64,000 nucleotides of DNA from Gongronella butleri. Lineage: Eukaryota > Mucoromycota > Mucoromycetes > Mucorales > Cunninghamellaceae. Below the pieces are notes generated by a model. It saw only the letters and a list, made by a program, of their open reading frames with translations, was not told the origin of the DNA and made no database searches. The position numbers and the translations under genes are program-made. Positions 1 to 10,440 of the stretch are shown piece by piece; positions within the stretch are counted from its first letter, which is position 1, and every line of letters begins with the position of its first letter. The stretch covers positions 124,001 to 188,000 of the forward strand of contig JAIWZP010000044.1 of assembly GCA_025201375.1 (NCBI GenBank), given 5' to 3'.

Positions 1-3000
1 TTTTCTTTTTTTTTTTTTTTTTTTTTTTTTTACCTGTAAACATCTCCGGCCTTGGATGGCCGCGAGACGTACATGCCCATGGGTGAGCGCGACACGGCTT
101 CGGGCGCCATCCAGAGGAGCGAGCGCGTGTAGCGCACGACATTTATCTCGTCAAAGCCAACATCGGCAACATCCATGTCGACCGTGGGTGTGGGCGCGCC
201 AACGCCTGCGCCGCCCAAGTAATAGTGATGATAATAGTGGTGATTGTAGTGATGGGTGCGTGTGGACGTTGGAATCAAGATGGGGTCCATCTGCGACCGT
301 CTCACACGATTTAAACCATAGTCTGAGATCTTCAATTCCCACTTGTTGGAGATGAAGCACGAGCTTGACGTCAGACACCCGTGCACCATGAATTTGGAGC
401 GGTGCAAGAACGCCATGCCTTGAATCAGGTCATTGATCAGCGAAAATCGGAAAATCCATGTCAAATCGATGTCTGGATCCGCAAGCACATCTGCCAGGCA
501 CCCTTTAGCACAATATTCTTTGATAAAAAAAATAGGATCAAGCTCGGGTGTGAAAAAAAGAGAATGACGCGTGTTTTTTTCATTTTTTTACAAAACAACG
601 CGTGTTTTTTTTTTTTACCTTCGACAATGAATGTGCGCTGTGGCTCCAAGATCATGCCCACAAACTCGACGAGATTCTGATGTCTTGTTTCTTTCATAAG
701 CGCCGCCTCGGTGCGCATCATCTTGTCAATGCGAATGCGCCGATTGCCGATTTGCTTGACAAAAACGGGCAAATTATGCCTATAGCACTTTGTATAGATG
801 AGATTGGCGCTCTCGCTCGGCTTGCGCGAGAAATATTGCTGATGGCTTTTTTAAAAAAGTGAAAAATGAATAAGCGCGTGAGTTGTTTTTGGAAACGCTT
901 AAATACCTTTTTCTAATGGTCTTTGCAATTGGTACGACGGTGTGCGACAATTGCAAGTCGAGGGACCGTTTGAGCTCGGATGTGTTGCGGAACGAAAGTT
1001 TTTCGGGCGATGCGAGGTCGTTTTCGTCGCCGAACCAACTGTTTGTGGTCTTTTTCTCATCAGGGGGCATGGACACCGTGAGCGAGCCCTTTTCATAGGC
1101 ACTGAGGACCTCGAGGTCATTTTTTGTGTGGCGTCGCGACAGCGGGGGCGCGTCTGGATGCGTGGGTGTCTCATTTTCCTCATTTTTCTCATTTTCGCGA
1201 GTTTCAGCATGTCCATCGGCAGCCATTGCACCATCTTTGGTATCATTGTTGTTGCTGCCATTGTCGTCATCGTCGGTGGAAACGTGTCCGATCTTTTCCT
1301 TGATCAATTCGTCAAAGGTGAGGAGCCAATTCTCGTCTCTTAGGCGCTGGCGACGCAGCAGGTATTTTCGAACGCGCCACACAATCAAGGCGCACACGGC
1401 CATGGTGAAAAAGATACAGACGGGGACAAGGATGGCGACCATAGTCTTTCGCCTCTCTTCGTTTTGATCGAGCTCGTACGCGTGGCAATGCGTGTTTCCT
1501 GAGCCCTCGACGCATGGCGAGCACGCAGATGATCCCGGCACCGCATACGTGCCATACCCGCATGCAATGCATTGATGCTGGTCGAATTGGTCTGTGTACG
1601 TGTTGGCCGGGCATGGCAGGCACTGGATGGACAGCCGCGTTCGCTGCTGGCTGCTGTCCATGCAGAAATAATCCGAAGCAAGCTGATTGTAATAGCTGCC
1701 CGGCGTGCAAATATGATTGACAATCGGTGCAGACAGCTGCGTGTGCATCCACGGCTGGTGCGAAATCTTGTTGGCCAGCAAGACCGTCAAAAGCGATAAA
1801 AATCCCAATGAAAAGAGATTGAGGTACCTTTTTAAAGAAACCCGCAATCAATAAAAGAGTACAATGAGAAAAAGATGACTTTTTCATGCATCGCGTCGCG
1901 TCGCGTCGCGCCAGAGTTGTCGTTAAGGGCGCTGTGTCCTTTTTTTCTCCCTCTTTTTTTTTTTTTACCAAAATCGCTTGATTCTTCCATTCATAAAGGC
2001 TTGCACTTGATCAAACAGGTCACTTGCCGTGTAAATGACAGTGTCGTTGCTAAGGTAACCTTTCAAGACGCGCTGTAATGTGCGCAAAAAAAAAAAAAAA
2101 AAAAAAAAAAATTTAAAAAATGCGTTCTTGGTCATTTTCGCCCATGTGGTGGACGCATGATTTGTCTCTATTTTTTTTTTTTTTTACCGAATTGAGGATA
2201 TCAAAGATGTGATCTGAAAAGGTGACAAAGGCGTCTGGGTCGTACGTGGACGCATTTGGCCCGTTCATGACGTTTTGGAACTGATTTTCCATATTGTCGA
2301 CGGATGTGACATTGATGTAGTGAACGACCTGCTCGAGGGTGGGTATAGCGGCGACATGATCCTCTGCGCCAAGCGCAGCGGTGACTTGATTCTCGCGCAA
2401 TCGCTGATAGGCGACGAAAAAGTCCTGGCAGAACGAATTGCGGTCCATGGTTGTTTGCTCCGCAAGGCAGAGCGGTGCAGTCACATTGTCCTCCATGAGC
2501 GCCAATGCCAGCGACTCGGCAAGGTCGTCAAAGTTGATGGCCACATTGGGGATCGTCGTGTGCACCTTTTCAAAAAAGGCGCCCACCTGCACGAGTGTCA
2601 TTTTTTTGGATCGATTGTACGTCGCCAGCATTGGGTCGCTCGACTCGACAATGACACCGCTCACACCTGGGAGCACAGAAAATAAAAAAAAGGAGATTCG
2701 GATGCCTAATTCCGCGTGTCTGGATCACTTTACCTCGCTTTCCATAAGTCTGCAATAGGGGTCGCACCTGATTCTTGTGCTCTGTCGTTTAAAACGAATG
2801 AATTGGGCTGCCGTGCCCCCTTTTTTTCATCTTTACCTATGATGCCGGCATGCTGGGGGCGCAAAATGAAAAGAAAAAAAAACAGGTCAGAGCGGGGCCA
2901 ATTCCATGCTAAATGGCCCTTTTGGCAAGGGGGTCGCGATCTGCATGAACAACTCGTTTCATGCCGATCAAGGCGGTTCCAGGGACACTTGTTTTTTTAC

Positions 3001-4662
3001 ATCAATGGTGTTTAACACGGTCCAATTAAGCTTTTGCGCGAGGTCGTGCGTGCCTCGCATCATGGCGGAGCTGAAAGTGTCGCCTCCGTAATTTGGGACT
3101 TGAATAGGAGGCAAAAGCAAGCCGAAAAAAAAAAGGGCCAGTGAGCAACACAATCGATCCAAAACGATGTTTCTTACTGCCAATGGTGCCGACATAGCCA
3201 TTGTTTTCATTTAAAGGGACCATGCTTGACTTTTCATTATTGATGACACGGTCCAAAGTGGCATTGGTGACCAATGTCGGCCCCGTGCTAATTGTCTGGT
3301 TCATGTACACTTCTCTTTCTGTCAGCAGCTTTGGGGAAAAGAAGATAAAAAGGGGGCATGAAACCCTGAGTTTGCGGATACGATCCCTTGCATTTGGGCG
3401 CTTCTCCTCTTTTTTTTTTTCTTTGTTTTTCCTTACTCTCAGATACATGTAAAAGACGGGCAATGCAATTTCATAGTAGGGCAGGTGTGAGATGGCAAAA
3501 ACGTCGTCATGGCGGTGGAAGAGCGTGGTCATGTTTTTGCCGCTCAAATCAAAGAATCCGACGCCAATCTCCATGTCTGGCTCCATGCTCATCATGTTGA
3601 GCACGACATTGCTCACGAGATCGGCAGATGTCTGGGGAGGGCGACGGCAGGGGGAAACAATGAAATAAAAAAAATCCAGGAGTCCGGATGAAAAAAAAAA
3701 ACAGGTTACACGACTATTTGTTCCCATTGTGCTGCGATCGACGCTGCGGTTCTCCTATTTTTGATTTCCCGCGAGGCTTACGGCGCCCGACATGGAGATG
3801 ATGGAATCATAGTCACCATTCATGTACAGCTGTTGGACCTCTGATGCGGGATCGAGCGCCATGTACGTGTCTTTTAGGAACAAGGTGGGTTGTGTGGCGT
3901 CCATGTACACCTGGATGCCTGCGAGCCGGTCACGACAAGCCATGTCGTCCGCAGGCGAGAATTGAATCACCAGTGGTCGGCTGTACCCGCGCTCGCTCAA
4001 TTGACGCCCGAGCATCTCGCCCCCTTTGCGATTGTCCTGCAAAACGCGTGTCACGCCCAATTGCTTGGCATATTCCTCGCCCACATTGTACACAATCATG
4101 GGAATATTCTTTTGCAGCGCGTACTGCGCCGCCTCAAACACCGTTTGATCTGGAATCGTCAAAATGATGCCGTCGACACGCTTAAAAAAAAACGAAAAAT
4201 AAAAAAATGAAGATGAAGCGCGTCAATTTCGTTTTTTTTTCCATTTTTTGTCAATCAACCACGCACCTGATCCACGGCCGTACGAATGTCGTCGCTCATT
4301 TTCACGCCATTGGTGAGCAGGTGACGATTCCATTCGATTTGCACGTCAACGATCGTGGCGGCATCAAGTGCGCCTTGCTCAGGGTGGTGATAATAGCTGG
4401 CCTCGTTGGCCTCGGTGTGAGAAAAGACGGCGATGCGCGGCTTGCGTGCAATCTCGGACGGCGGCGACAGGTTGCATGACGGCAGCAATGTGGGTGACTG
4501 GATCTGGAAGACGGTGTCATTTGCGGGATTATAATCATACTTGCGATGACCATTGTTGTTGTTGTGATTATGGTGGTGATTGTGATTGCTGCTCGTCTGC
4601 GCGGCATGGACATGCACGTGGATGGCCACGAACGCGTAAATCAAGAGCACAATGGGCCACAT
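1..4662 (-). CDS. Receptor-type guanylyl cyclase, N-terminal and kinase-homology part (catalytic domain off the left edge)
   Basis: Twelve exons can be chained in frame: 4662-4267, 4180-3782, 3631-3437, 3328-3178, 3098-3001, 2852-2837, 2781-2734, 2666-2188, 2072-1969, 1827-907, 815-619 and 517-34. The ATG at 4662 opens a hydrophobic signal peptide, then a His/Asn-rich stretch. Two lobes resembling periplasmic sugar-binding proteins follow (DGIILTIPDQ, GVSGVIVESSDP). Next come a hydrophobic segment, a Cys-rich block of GCC2/GCC3 type (CLPCPANTYTD, CIACGYGTYA), a transmembrane helix (MVAILVPVCIFFTMAVCALI) and an acidic linker. Last is a kinase-homology domain like that of natriuretic-peptide receptors: WIFRFSLINDLIQGMAFLH, HGCL in place of HRD, DYG in place of DFG, then LLWMAPEA and GDVY. 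The missing catalytic Asp marks a pseudokinase. In this family it precedes a coiled coil and a cyclase domain making cGMP, expected beyond position 1. The ligand is unknown. The cyclase assignment rests on the kinase-homology domain only. Confidence 0.8.
2837..2852 (-). other. 16-nt internal microexon of the guanylyl cyclase gene
   Basis: A 16-nt exon is bounded by cccag on its 5' side and gtaaag on its 3' side. Joined to the exon ending at 3001 and the exon starting at 2781 it reads HAGIIE-HKNQVRPLLQ, which restores a continuous binding-protein-like sequence. Skipping it would shift the frame. Confidence 0.6.
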
Positions 4663-5143
4663 TGTCCACTTTTAGCCAAAAAAAAAAAAAAAAAAAGAAA
4701 AAAAAACGATAGGCTTCCGTGCAGTCCATCCCGGAGGGCTGTTTTGCCATGAAAAAGCTCTCATTCTAGTTTCAGCTGAGCACAGCGACTGTCAGCTTTG
4801 TTTTTATTGTATGCTTGTAAAGAAAAAAAAAGAAAAGAAAAAAAAATCTCCTATTTTTTGCACATCTAATTCATATTTCTACAATGATCATAAAAATTAA
4901 AACAGGTATAAGGTGTAGACTGTAATGTGGAAATGAAACTATTATATGGATGGAGGTGGGGGGTGTCAATGGCAAAAAGAACATAAGAAAATGGTTGTCT
5001 AAGTGGGGGAGCGCGCGTAAAAAAAAAAAAAAAAGAAGGTACTGGGGAGGAGGGCAACAATTGGGTCAAGAGGGGGATGAAAAGAGGATGCTGAGAAACA
5101 AAAAGGAAAGACGGGGATGGGGAGGAGGTTGTCTTTTTTTTTT
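4663..5143. other. Intergenic: guanylyl cyclase promoter side and Myb gene 3' side
   Basis: No gene is seen. The stretch holds several A and T runs (4680-4706, 4820-4846, 5018-5037). A minus-strand AATAAA at about 4803-4808 could serve the upstream Myb-like gene, but it lies over 330 bases past that stop. Confidence 0.4.
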
Positions 5144-5782
5144 TTAATAGACGCGTCGTTGTTTGCGGATCATGCTTCTTGATAATTTGGATGAGCGCGC
5201 GTCGCACTCGCGCCAGGATCGATCGCCGCCCAATTCGCGTGCGACGGCCTTCCACGCCTGCTTGAAGAGTCGATCGTGTTTTTTGATGGCAAGCAGCAAC
5301 AGATGATCTTCTGTGCCCGTCCATTCTCTATATTCGGAGATCTTGGCTTGCAATGTCTTGAATCTTCCCCAGCAGCAGCCGCGCGAGCGGTGTGGCAGGT
5401 ACGTCGATGAGATGAGTGCCCACGACAAGCCTTGCGAATAGCCCTTTTGCAATAAAAAGTCCTCCTCGGGGGTCCATGGCGTGCGAGATTGCGTGGTGGT
5501 GCCATTGGCCGAGGCATTGGCGACACGTGGCGCGACGGGGGGTGGCGGCGTGGCCATATGGGTTATGGACAGCGGCGAGTCGGCAGCGGACGACGTCAGG
5601 TACATGGTGGAGGGCGAGCTAAAGGACGATGAGCAGGTGGACAAGGAAGGTGTCGATGGGCGGCTGCCATCCGATTCCGACGACGACGAGCTCATGAAAC
5701 TGGCAACAGACATGGGCGAGCGCGGGCACATGTCTTGCTCCATCAGAGACTCCGAATTGCACAAGAGCGACTTTAAATCCAT
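5144..5782 (-). CDS. Two-repeat Myb/SANT-like DNA-binding protein
   Basis: Single-exon gene of 212 aa. The ATG at 5782 (MDLKSLL) is chosen over an in-frame ATG at 5824 because a TATA-like box lies 78-86 bases upstream of it. The first 110 residues are low-complexity, rich in Ser, Thr and Pro. Two Myb/SANT-type repeats follow: R-T-P-W-T-P-E-E-D-F-L at about residue 115, with the later aromatic in CCWGRFKTL, then REWTGTEDHLLLLAIKKH with AWKAVARELGGDRSWREC. The protein ends in a basic tail (MIRKQRRVY). Such proteins are usually nuclear transcription regulators. The target is unknown. Neighbours on both sides are also on the minus strand. Confidence 0.75.
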   Translation of the reverse strand: MDLKSLLCNSESLMEQDMCPRSPMSVASFMSSSSSESDGSRPSTPSLSTCSSSFSSPSTMYLTSSAADSPLSITHMATPPPPVAPRVANASANGTTTQSRTPWTPEEDFLLQKGYSQGLSWALISSTYLPHRSRGCCWGRFKTLQAKISEYREWTGTEDHLLLLAIKKHDRLFKQAWKAVARELGGDRSWRECDARSSKLSRSMIRKQRRVY

Positions 5783-5859
5783 TGTAAAAAAAAAAGTTCT
5801 ATTTGAGAGTTTATGAGATGTCAAAAAAAAATCAAGGATGAAACAAAAAAAAGTCTCTT

Positions 5860-5867
5860 TATTTATA
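5860..5867 (-). promoter_or_regulatory. TATA box of the Myb-like gene
   Basis: Minus strand reads TATAAATA 78-86 bases before the ATG at 5782. This spacing matches the TATA boxes before three other genes in the window. Confidence 0.45.
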
Positions 5868-7270
5868 CTTTTTTACAAAAAAAAAAAAAAATAGGAGAAC
5901 GCGCCGCGCACAGCGACAATGGAAAACCTTGAATGCATTACTGCCATCCTCATTTGGCAATGGTGCAGCGACATGAAGATTTTTCTTGACATGGAGAAAA
6001 ACCAAAGAGCGCGTCATCTCCTTTTTCGTGTGTCTCCCTTTTTTGTCTGGCAAGCCTCCCTTTTTTTTCATAAATTCCTCGATTGTTGTGTCATAAAATC
6101 CATGTACCATGCATACAGCTCGTGGGCGTCCAAAAATCCTGGTCCCCCTCACCCCTCTAAATCGCGTTTCCCGTGGACTTTTTTTTTTAGGCTTTTTGGC
6201 TCTCTTTTCCAGTTTTTTGATCTCCTTTCATTGTCTTTCGATTGTCAACGTGGATGATCCTTACTATTTTGTTGACATTGTAACTCTAAAATAACGTGCA
6301 AAAAGAGGATCGCATCTTCTCCTTGTTTCTTTTGCAAAGCGTTCATCTAGAGTCCAGAAGTGCTTCCCCTGGCTCCCTGCTTCCTCCGTGGATGGAAAAA
6401 AAAAAAACTTGTCTATGCCGTCAAAGACAAAGAGATTGGGCGAGTCCCTGTTCCCACGAGCTTCATGGAGCTGCAATGGCCATGCTTTTTTTTTTTTTTT
6501 CATCTTGTCTCCCTAGAGCCGATTTTTCATTTGTCATCGCGATTTCCCTTATTGACAGCCGACGTGGTCTGTTTTTGACGCCAGCACAAGATGACGCATG
6601 ATCGATGCCTTTTTATCATCGCCATTTTGGAAAGCGCATCATTTTTATTTTATTTTTTTGGCTTTTTTGCCATTTTGTGTGACCATGCGGCCTTTTGAGC
6701 GTGACAAGTGGTGGTGCCTGAAAATGTGCGCATGGCTCATTCATGCACGCGTGGTGGGGCGCGCGCGCGCGCGTTCTCAGGTGCCTTGCATTCGTCAACG
6801 TGTCTGCATCTCGGAAGGACCTGAAAAACATGGCATCCACACGCACACGCGCGTGTGCGTGGATGGGCACACATCGACAACTTGACTTGCTACCGTGCCC
6901 TCGGCTGCTACCGTGTCCTCCGCACCTCCCCCCCCCGCGCGATCCATGGGCCGAAAGCCCGCCGTTGGCTGCTGCCACCCCTATTTTTGCTCCTTACATC
7001 ACTCTAAAATGACATTTTTTCATATTTAATTACTAGTACAGGGTAAAATTACAACAAAGGGGGATGCAAATGTGTGCGCGTGTGCGTGTGCGTGTGTGCG
7101 GAAGGGATGATGCAGCAAAACAAGAAAAAAAGAAAAAAAGGGAGAAAAAGTGGGCCCAGGGGCGGCAGCAAAGCCGAGGGGAATTGGCCAGGGGGGAAGC
7201 GCAGAGAGGAGTTGGAAAAGAAAGAGACAGGCAGATCAAGCAAAGGGAATTGGCGACGGAAGGGCACAAT
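5868..7270. other. Gene-free stretch, 1.4 kb
   Basis: No convincing coding sequence on either strand. It contains scattered homopolymer runs, a (GC)n run near 6757-6773, and CA/TG-rich alternating tracts at 6838-6862 and 7065-7100. The last 240 bases are the 3' flank of the carboxylase gene. Confidence 0.5.
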
Positions 7271-7952
7271 TTAGGCTTCATCTGCGTATTCTACAAGGAC
7301 TTGGCCGGATTTGACAGAGTGGCCCACATCGACCATGATCTTTTTGATTTTGCCCGCGTGTGATGTGCGCAGAATATTCTGCATCTTCATCGCTTCTACA
7401 ACCAAAAGCTCCTCACCTTGCTGGACCTAGTGAAAAAAAAAGAACAAAAAACAGGTTTTAGCGCGATTCTTCCTGATCTCGCATTTCTTTTTTTTTTTTC
7501 CTTGCACGCAACCCATCCCATCCCACTCCTCACCCCTGCGGCTCGCATCCGAAAAAGAAGAAAAAACTCACTTCATCATCTTCCTTGATTGCTACACTGA
7601 CGATGCGACCAGGCATAGGGCTGCGCAGCCACTTGTTACGCTGTTCTACGCCGCGCGTCTTGAGGTGCTTGGACAAGTCGTGCTGTAATTCATTCAAAAT
7701 GGCCGCTTTGTACTAAAAAAAACCCATATCAGCATACGCATTTGATCATTTCACTTTTTTTTCTTACCGTGTTGCCCTGATATTGGATCTGAAACCCGGC
7801 ATCCAACACGTCCAAATACTGGACAACCAAGGACGACGCGTCAGGCAGCGTCATCTTGGTCAACAAGCTATCCAGCGGCCAATCCAAGCAAAAAGAACCT
7901 GAAAAATGGGGCGAAGTGGCCTTTTTTAAAAAAAGAAAAAGTCAGCACGCGT

Positions 7953-7988
<36 letters not shown>

Positions 7989-9890
7989 ACTGGTTACCTT
8001 AAAGTGGGAGGCGTCGATTTGCTGAATGTCGATTTTCGTGTCCGAGACCTGGCCGTGCTGCTCGCTCGAGAGCTTGATCCAAAGCGTGGTATCCAATTTG
8101 ATGTGTGAAGGGGAATATCGTGTTGCTTCGCGCTTGATCCACATGGCTGCGAGTGTGGCGGCGAGGCGGTGTCGTTCTGGGTCTGCGAGGGCGTCGGGGC
8201 GGAAGCCCTGGGGGTATGCATCGGCCAAGAAATGTGTGGAAATCGCATTGCCAGCCTGGAACCGTGGGTGTGTGACCACGGCGCGCAGCAGAGGGATGTT
8301 GTGCGTGACGCCATCGATCACATACTCATCGAGTGCCTGTGTCATGGTGGCCAATGCCGCGAGGCGCGTGTCGCCGTGGCATGCCAATTTGCAAATCAAT
8401 GGATCGTATTCGACATGGATGGACGAGCCTTCCATGAACCCGGAATCGCACCGGACGGTACCCGCAGATACAGAGGACGATGGTTCTTGGTACGTCTTTA
8501 GGCGGCCAACACATGGCAAATATGTGGTTGGATCCTCGGCATAGACGCGCGCTTCAATGGCCCAGCCTTTCATGCGAATCTCATGCTGTTCGAGGGCCAG
8601 TGGGTAACCAGCAGCCGCATACAGCATCTGTTCAACGAGATCAAGCCCCGTGACGTACTCCGTAATCGGATGTTCCACCTGCAGACGCGTATTCATCTCC
8701 AAAAAGTAGAATTGGCGATTCTTGTCGACGAGGAACTCGACGGTACCTGCGGAGCTGTATCCGACGTGCTTGGCGAGCGCGACTGCCTGTTGACCCATGG
8801 CTTGACGCGTCGCGTCGTCAAGATGGACACTGGGCGACTCCTCAATGACCTTTTGGTTGCGCCGTTGGATGGAGCACTCGCGTTCCGGGAGATAAACCAC
8901 GTGGCCATGCTGGTCGCCAAGGACCTGGATCTCAATGTGTCGCGGCTGGTCAATGTACTTTTCGACAAGCACGCGATCATCGCCAAAGCTGGATTTGCTT
9001 TCCTGCTTGGCGAGAACAAAGCCTTCGCGCAGCTCGCGGTCGTTCCAAGCAATGCGCATGCCCTTGCCGCCACCGCCGGCACTCGCCTTGATCATCACCG
9101 GATACCCAATGGCCTCAACAGCCGTGCGTGCCTCGTCGATCGATCGAATTTCCCCATCGTAGCCCGGGATCACGTGCACGCCGCTCGCACGCGCCAATTT
9201 CTTGCTCTGGATCTTGTCGCCCATCGCGGCAATCGCCCACGCCGACGGACCGACAAACCGCACCCCAGCCTTGTCGAGTGCTTGCACAAAAAGTGGGTTT
9301 TCGCTGAGAAATCCATACCCGGGGTGCACGGCATCGCATTGCGTGCTGAGCGCCGCATCCACCAGCGCGTCGATGCACAGGTACGACTGCAGCGGCTCGC
9401 CGGGCCCAATGCGCACGGCCTCGTCCGCCAATTGCACGTGCAGCGCATTCGCATCCAGGTCCGAATACACCGCCACCGTGCGAATCCCCATTTTACGCGC
9501 CGTCTTGATGATCCGACACGCAATCTCGCCGCGATTCGCAACAAGCAGCTTGTTGAATGTCTAGAATGGTCAAAAGAAAAGAAAAGCGGGCGGAAACGGG
9601 ACGCGTGAGAAACAAGTTGTTTGCCTTTCACGCAATATGCCCAAACGCCTCACCTTTTTGAACTCGGGCACGCTGGGAGAGACACCAAGCGTTGCATCCG
9701 TGGCTTTCGGTAGCCGCAACGTGGAAGTGACACTGATGTTGGGCGTGGGTGTATTGCCTGACGAGGCGTGTTTGACATTGGTGGCCAGCGAACGTGAAGC
9801 GGGGGTGACCAACGTGATCCGTGGCCGACGCAAAGGCACACGCGCGGCTGGTCGTGTTGAAAAGGCGTGCCGTCCAAATAAGAGGCGCAT
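7271..9890 (-). CDS. PCCA: Propionyl-CoA carboxylase alpha subunit, mitochondrial (biotin carboxylase plus biotin carrier)
   Basis: Five exons: 9890-9654, 9560-7998, 7920-7768, 7712-7572 and 7426-7271, in frame, 749 aa (human PCCA is of similar length). The enzyme carboxylates propionyl-CoA to methylmalonyl-CoA with the beta subunit, consuming ATP and bicarbonate. Residues 1-79 are Arg-rich and acid-poor, fitting a mitochondrial transit peptide. FNKLLVANRGEIACRIIKTA opens the biotin carboxylase domain. Inside are the ATP-grasp glycine loop KASAGGGGKGMR, ERECSIQRRNQK and EMNTRLQVEHP. The stretch GVTHNIPLLRAVV favours PCCA over methylcrotonyl-CoA or acetyl-CoA carboxylase. The C-terminus has the biotinyl motif EAMKMQN. 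The acceptor of exon 3 is the least certain: ag at 7921-7922 keeps frame, while a cag at 7899-7901 would not. Confidence 0.93.
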
Positions 9891-10440
9891 GACGACGAGG
9901 AAATAAAGGGGGAAAAGGAAAAAAACGAGAGAACGCGGACGCTGGCACTTGCAAAAAAAAAAAAAAAAAAAAAAAAAAGTGGAGAAAGAGAGAGCGGGCG
10001 GAAAAGGCAAAATGGTGCCTTGTTTTTCCTTTAAAAAGAAAAATGGCAGGCCCCCCAATCACCTGCCCTGGTCAGAAACAAAGCCAAACTTTAAAATTTG
10101 CATGAATTCATGCCGCCCCTCCGACCCCAAAAAAAACTCCTCAGGATGCGTCCATTCAGCGCACCTTGACACCATGTTTTCGTGACAACCTGTCATCAAC
10201 CCAATATACCCGTAGCGAGAACCATCAGCTTGCCAAGGCAGCAGACACAAAAATTAGCTTGTGCGTGTGCAGGTGATTAGTCCCTGGCGACCCCGTGATC
10301 CATATCGTGCGACACGCCTTAGCAAAGGCTGAGATGAAATATCCAAGCATGACTCATTAGAAAAACGCGTAAAGAATTAGTTTGGCTCTGGTTTTCGCTA
10401 GCTAATTTCAAGGTTTCTCAAGACTGCGTGTTCCAATTTG
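9891..10440. other. Intergenic, upstream of PCCA
   Basis: No gene is seen. There is a 25-base A run at 9954-9978 in the likely PCCA promoter. From about 10330 onward, short pieces resembling the adjoining tandem array begin (gaaaaacgcgtaaa, tttcaaggtttctcaagact). Confidence 0.4.

Noticed and set aside
5859..6152. 97-codon minus-strand open frame
   Set aside because: Lys- and Phe-rich because of A and T runs, no domain, no neighbouring exon that extends it.
9202..9608. Long plus-strand open frames antisense to PCCA (also 8583-9608)
   Set aside because: They are mirrors of the highly biased codon use of the conserved PCCA exon on the minus strand.
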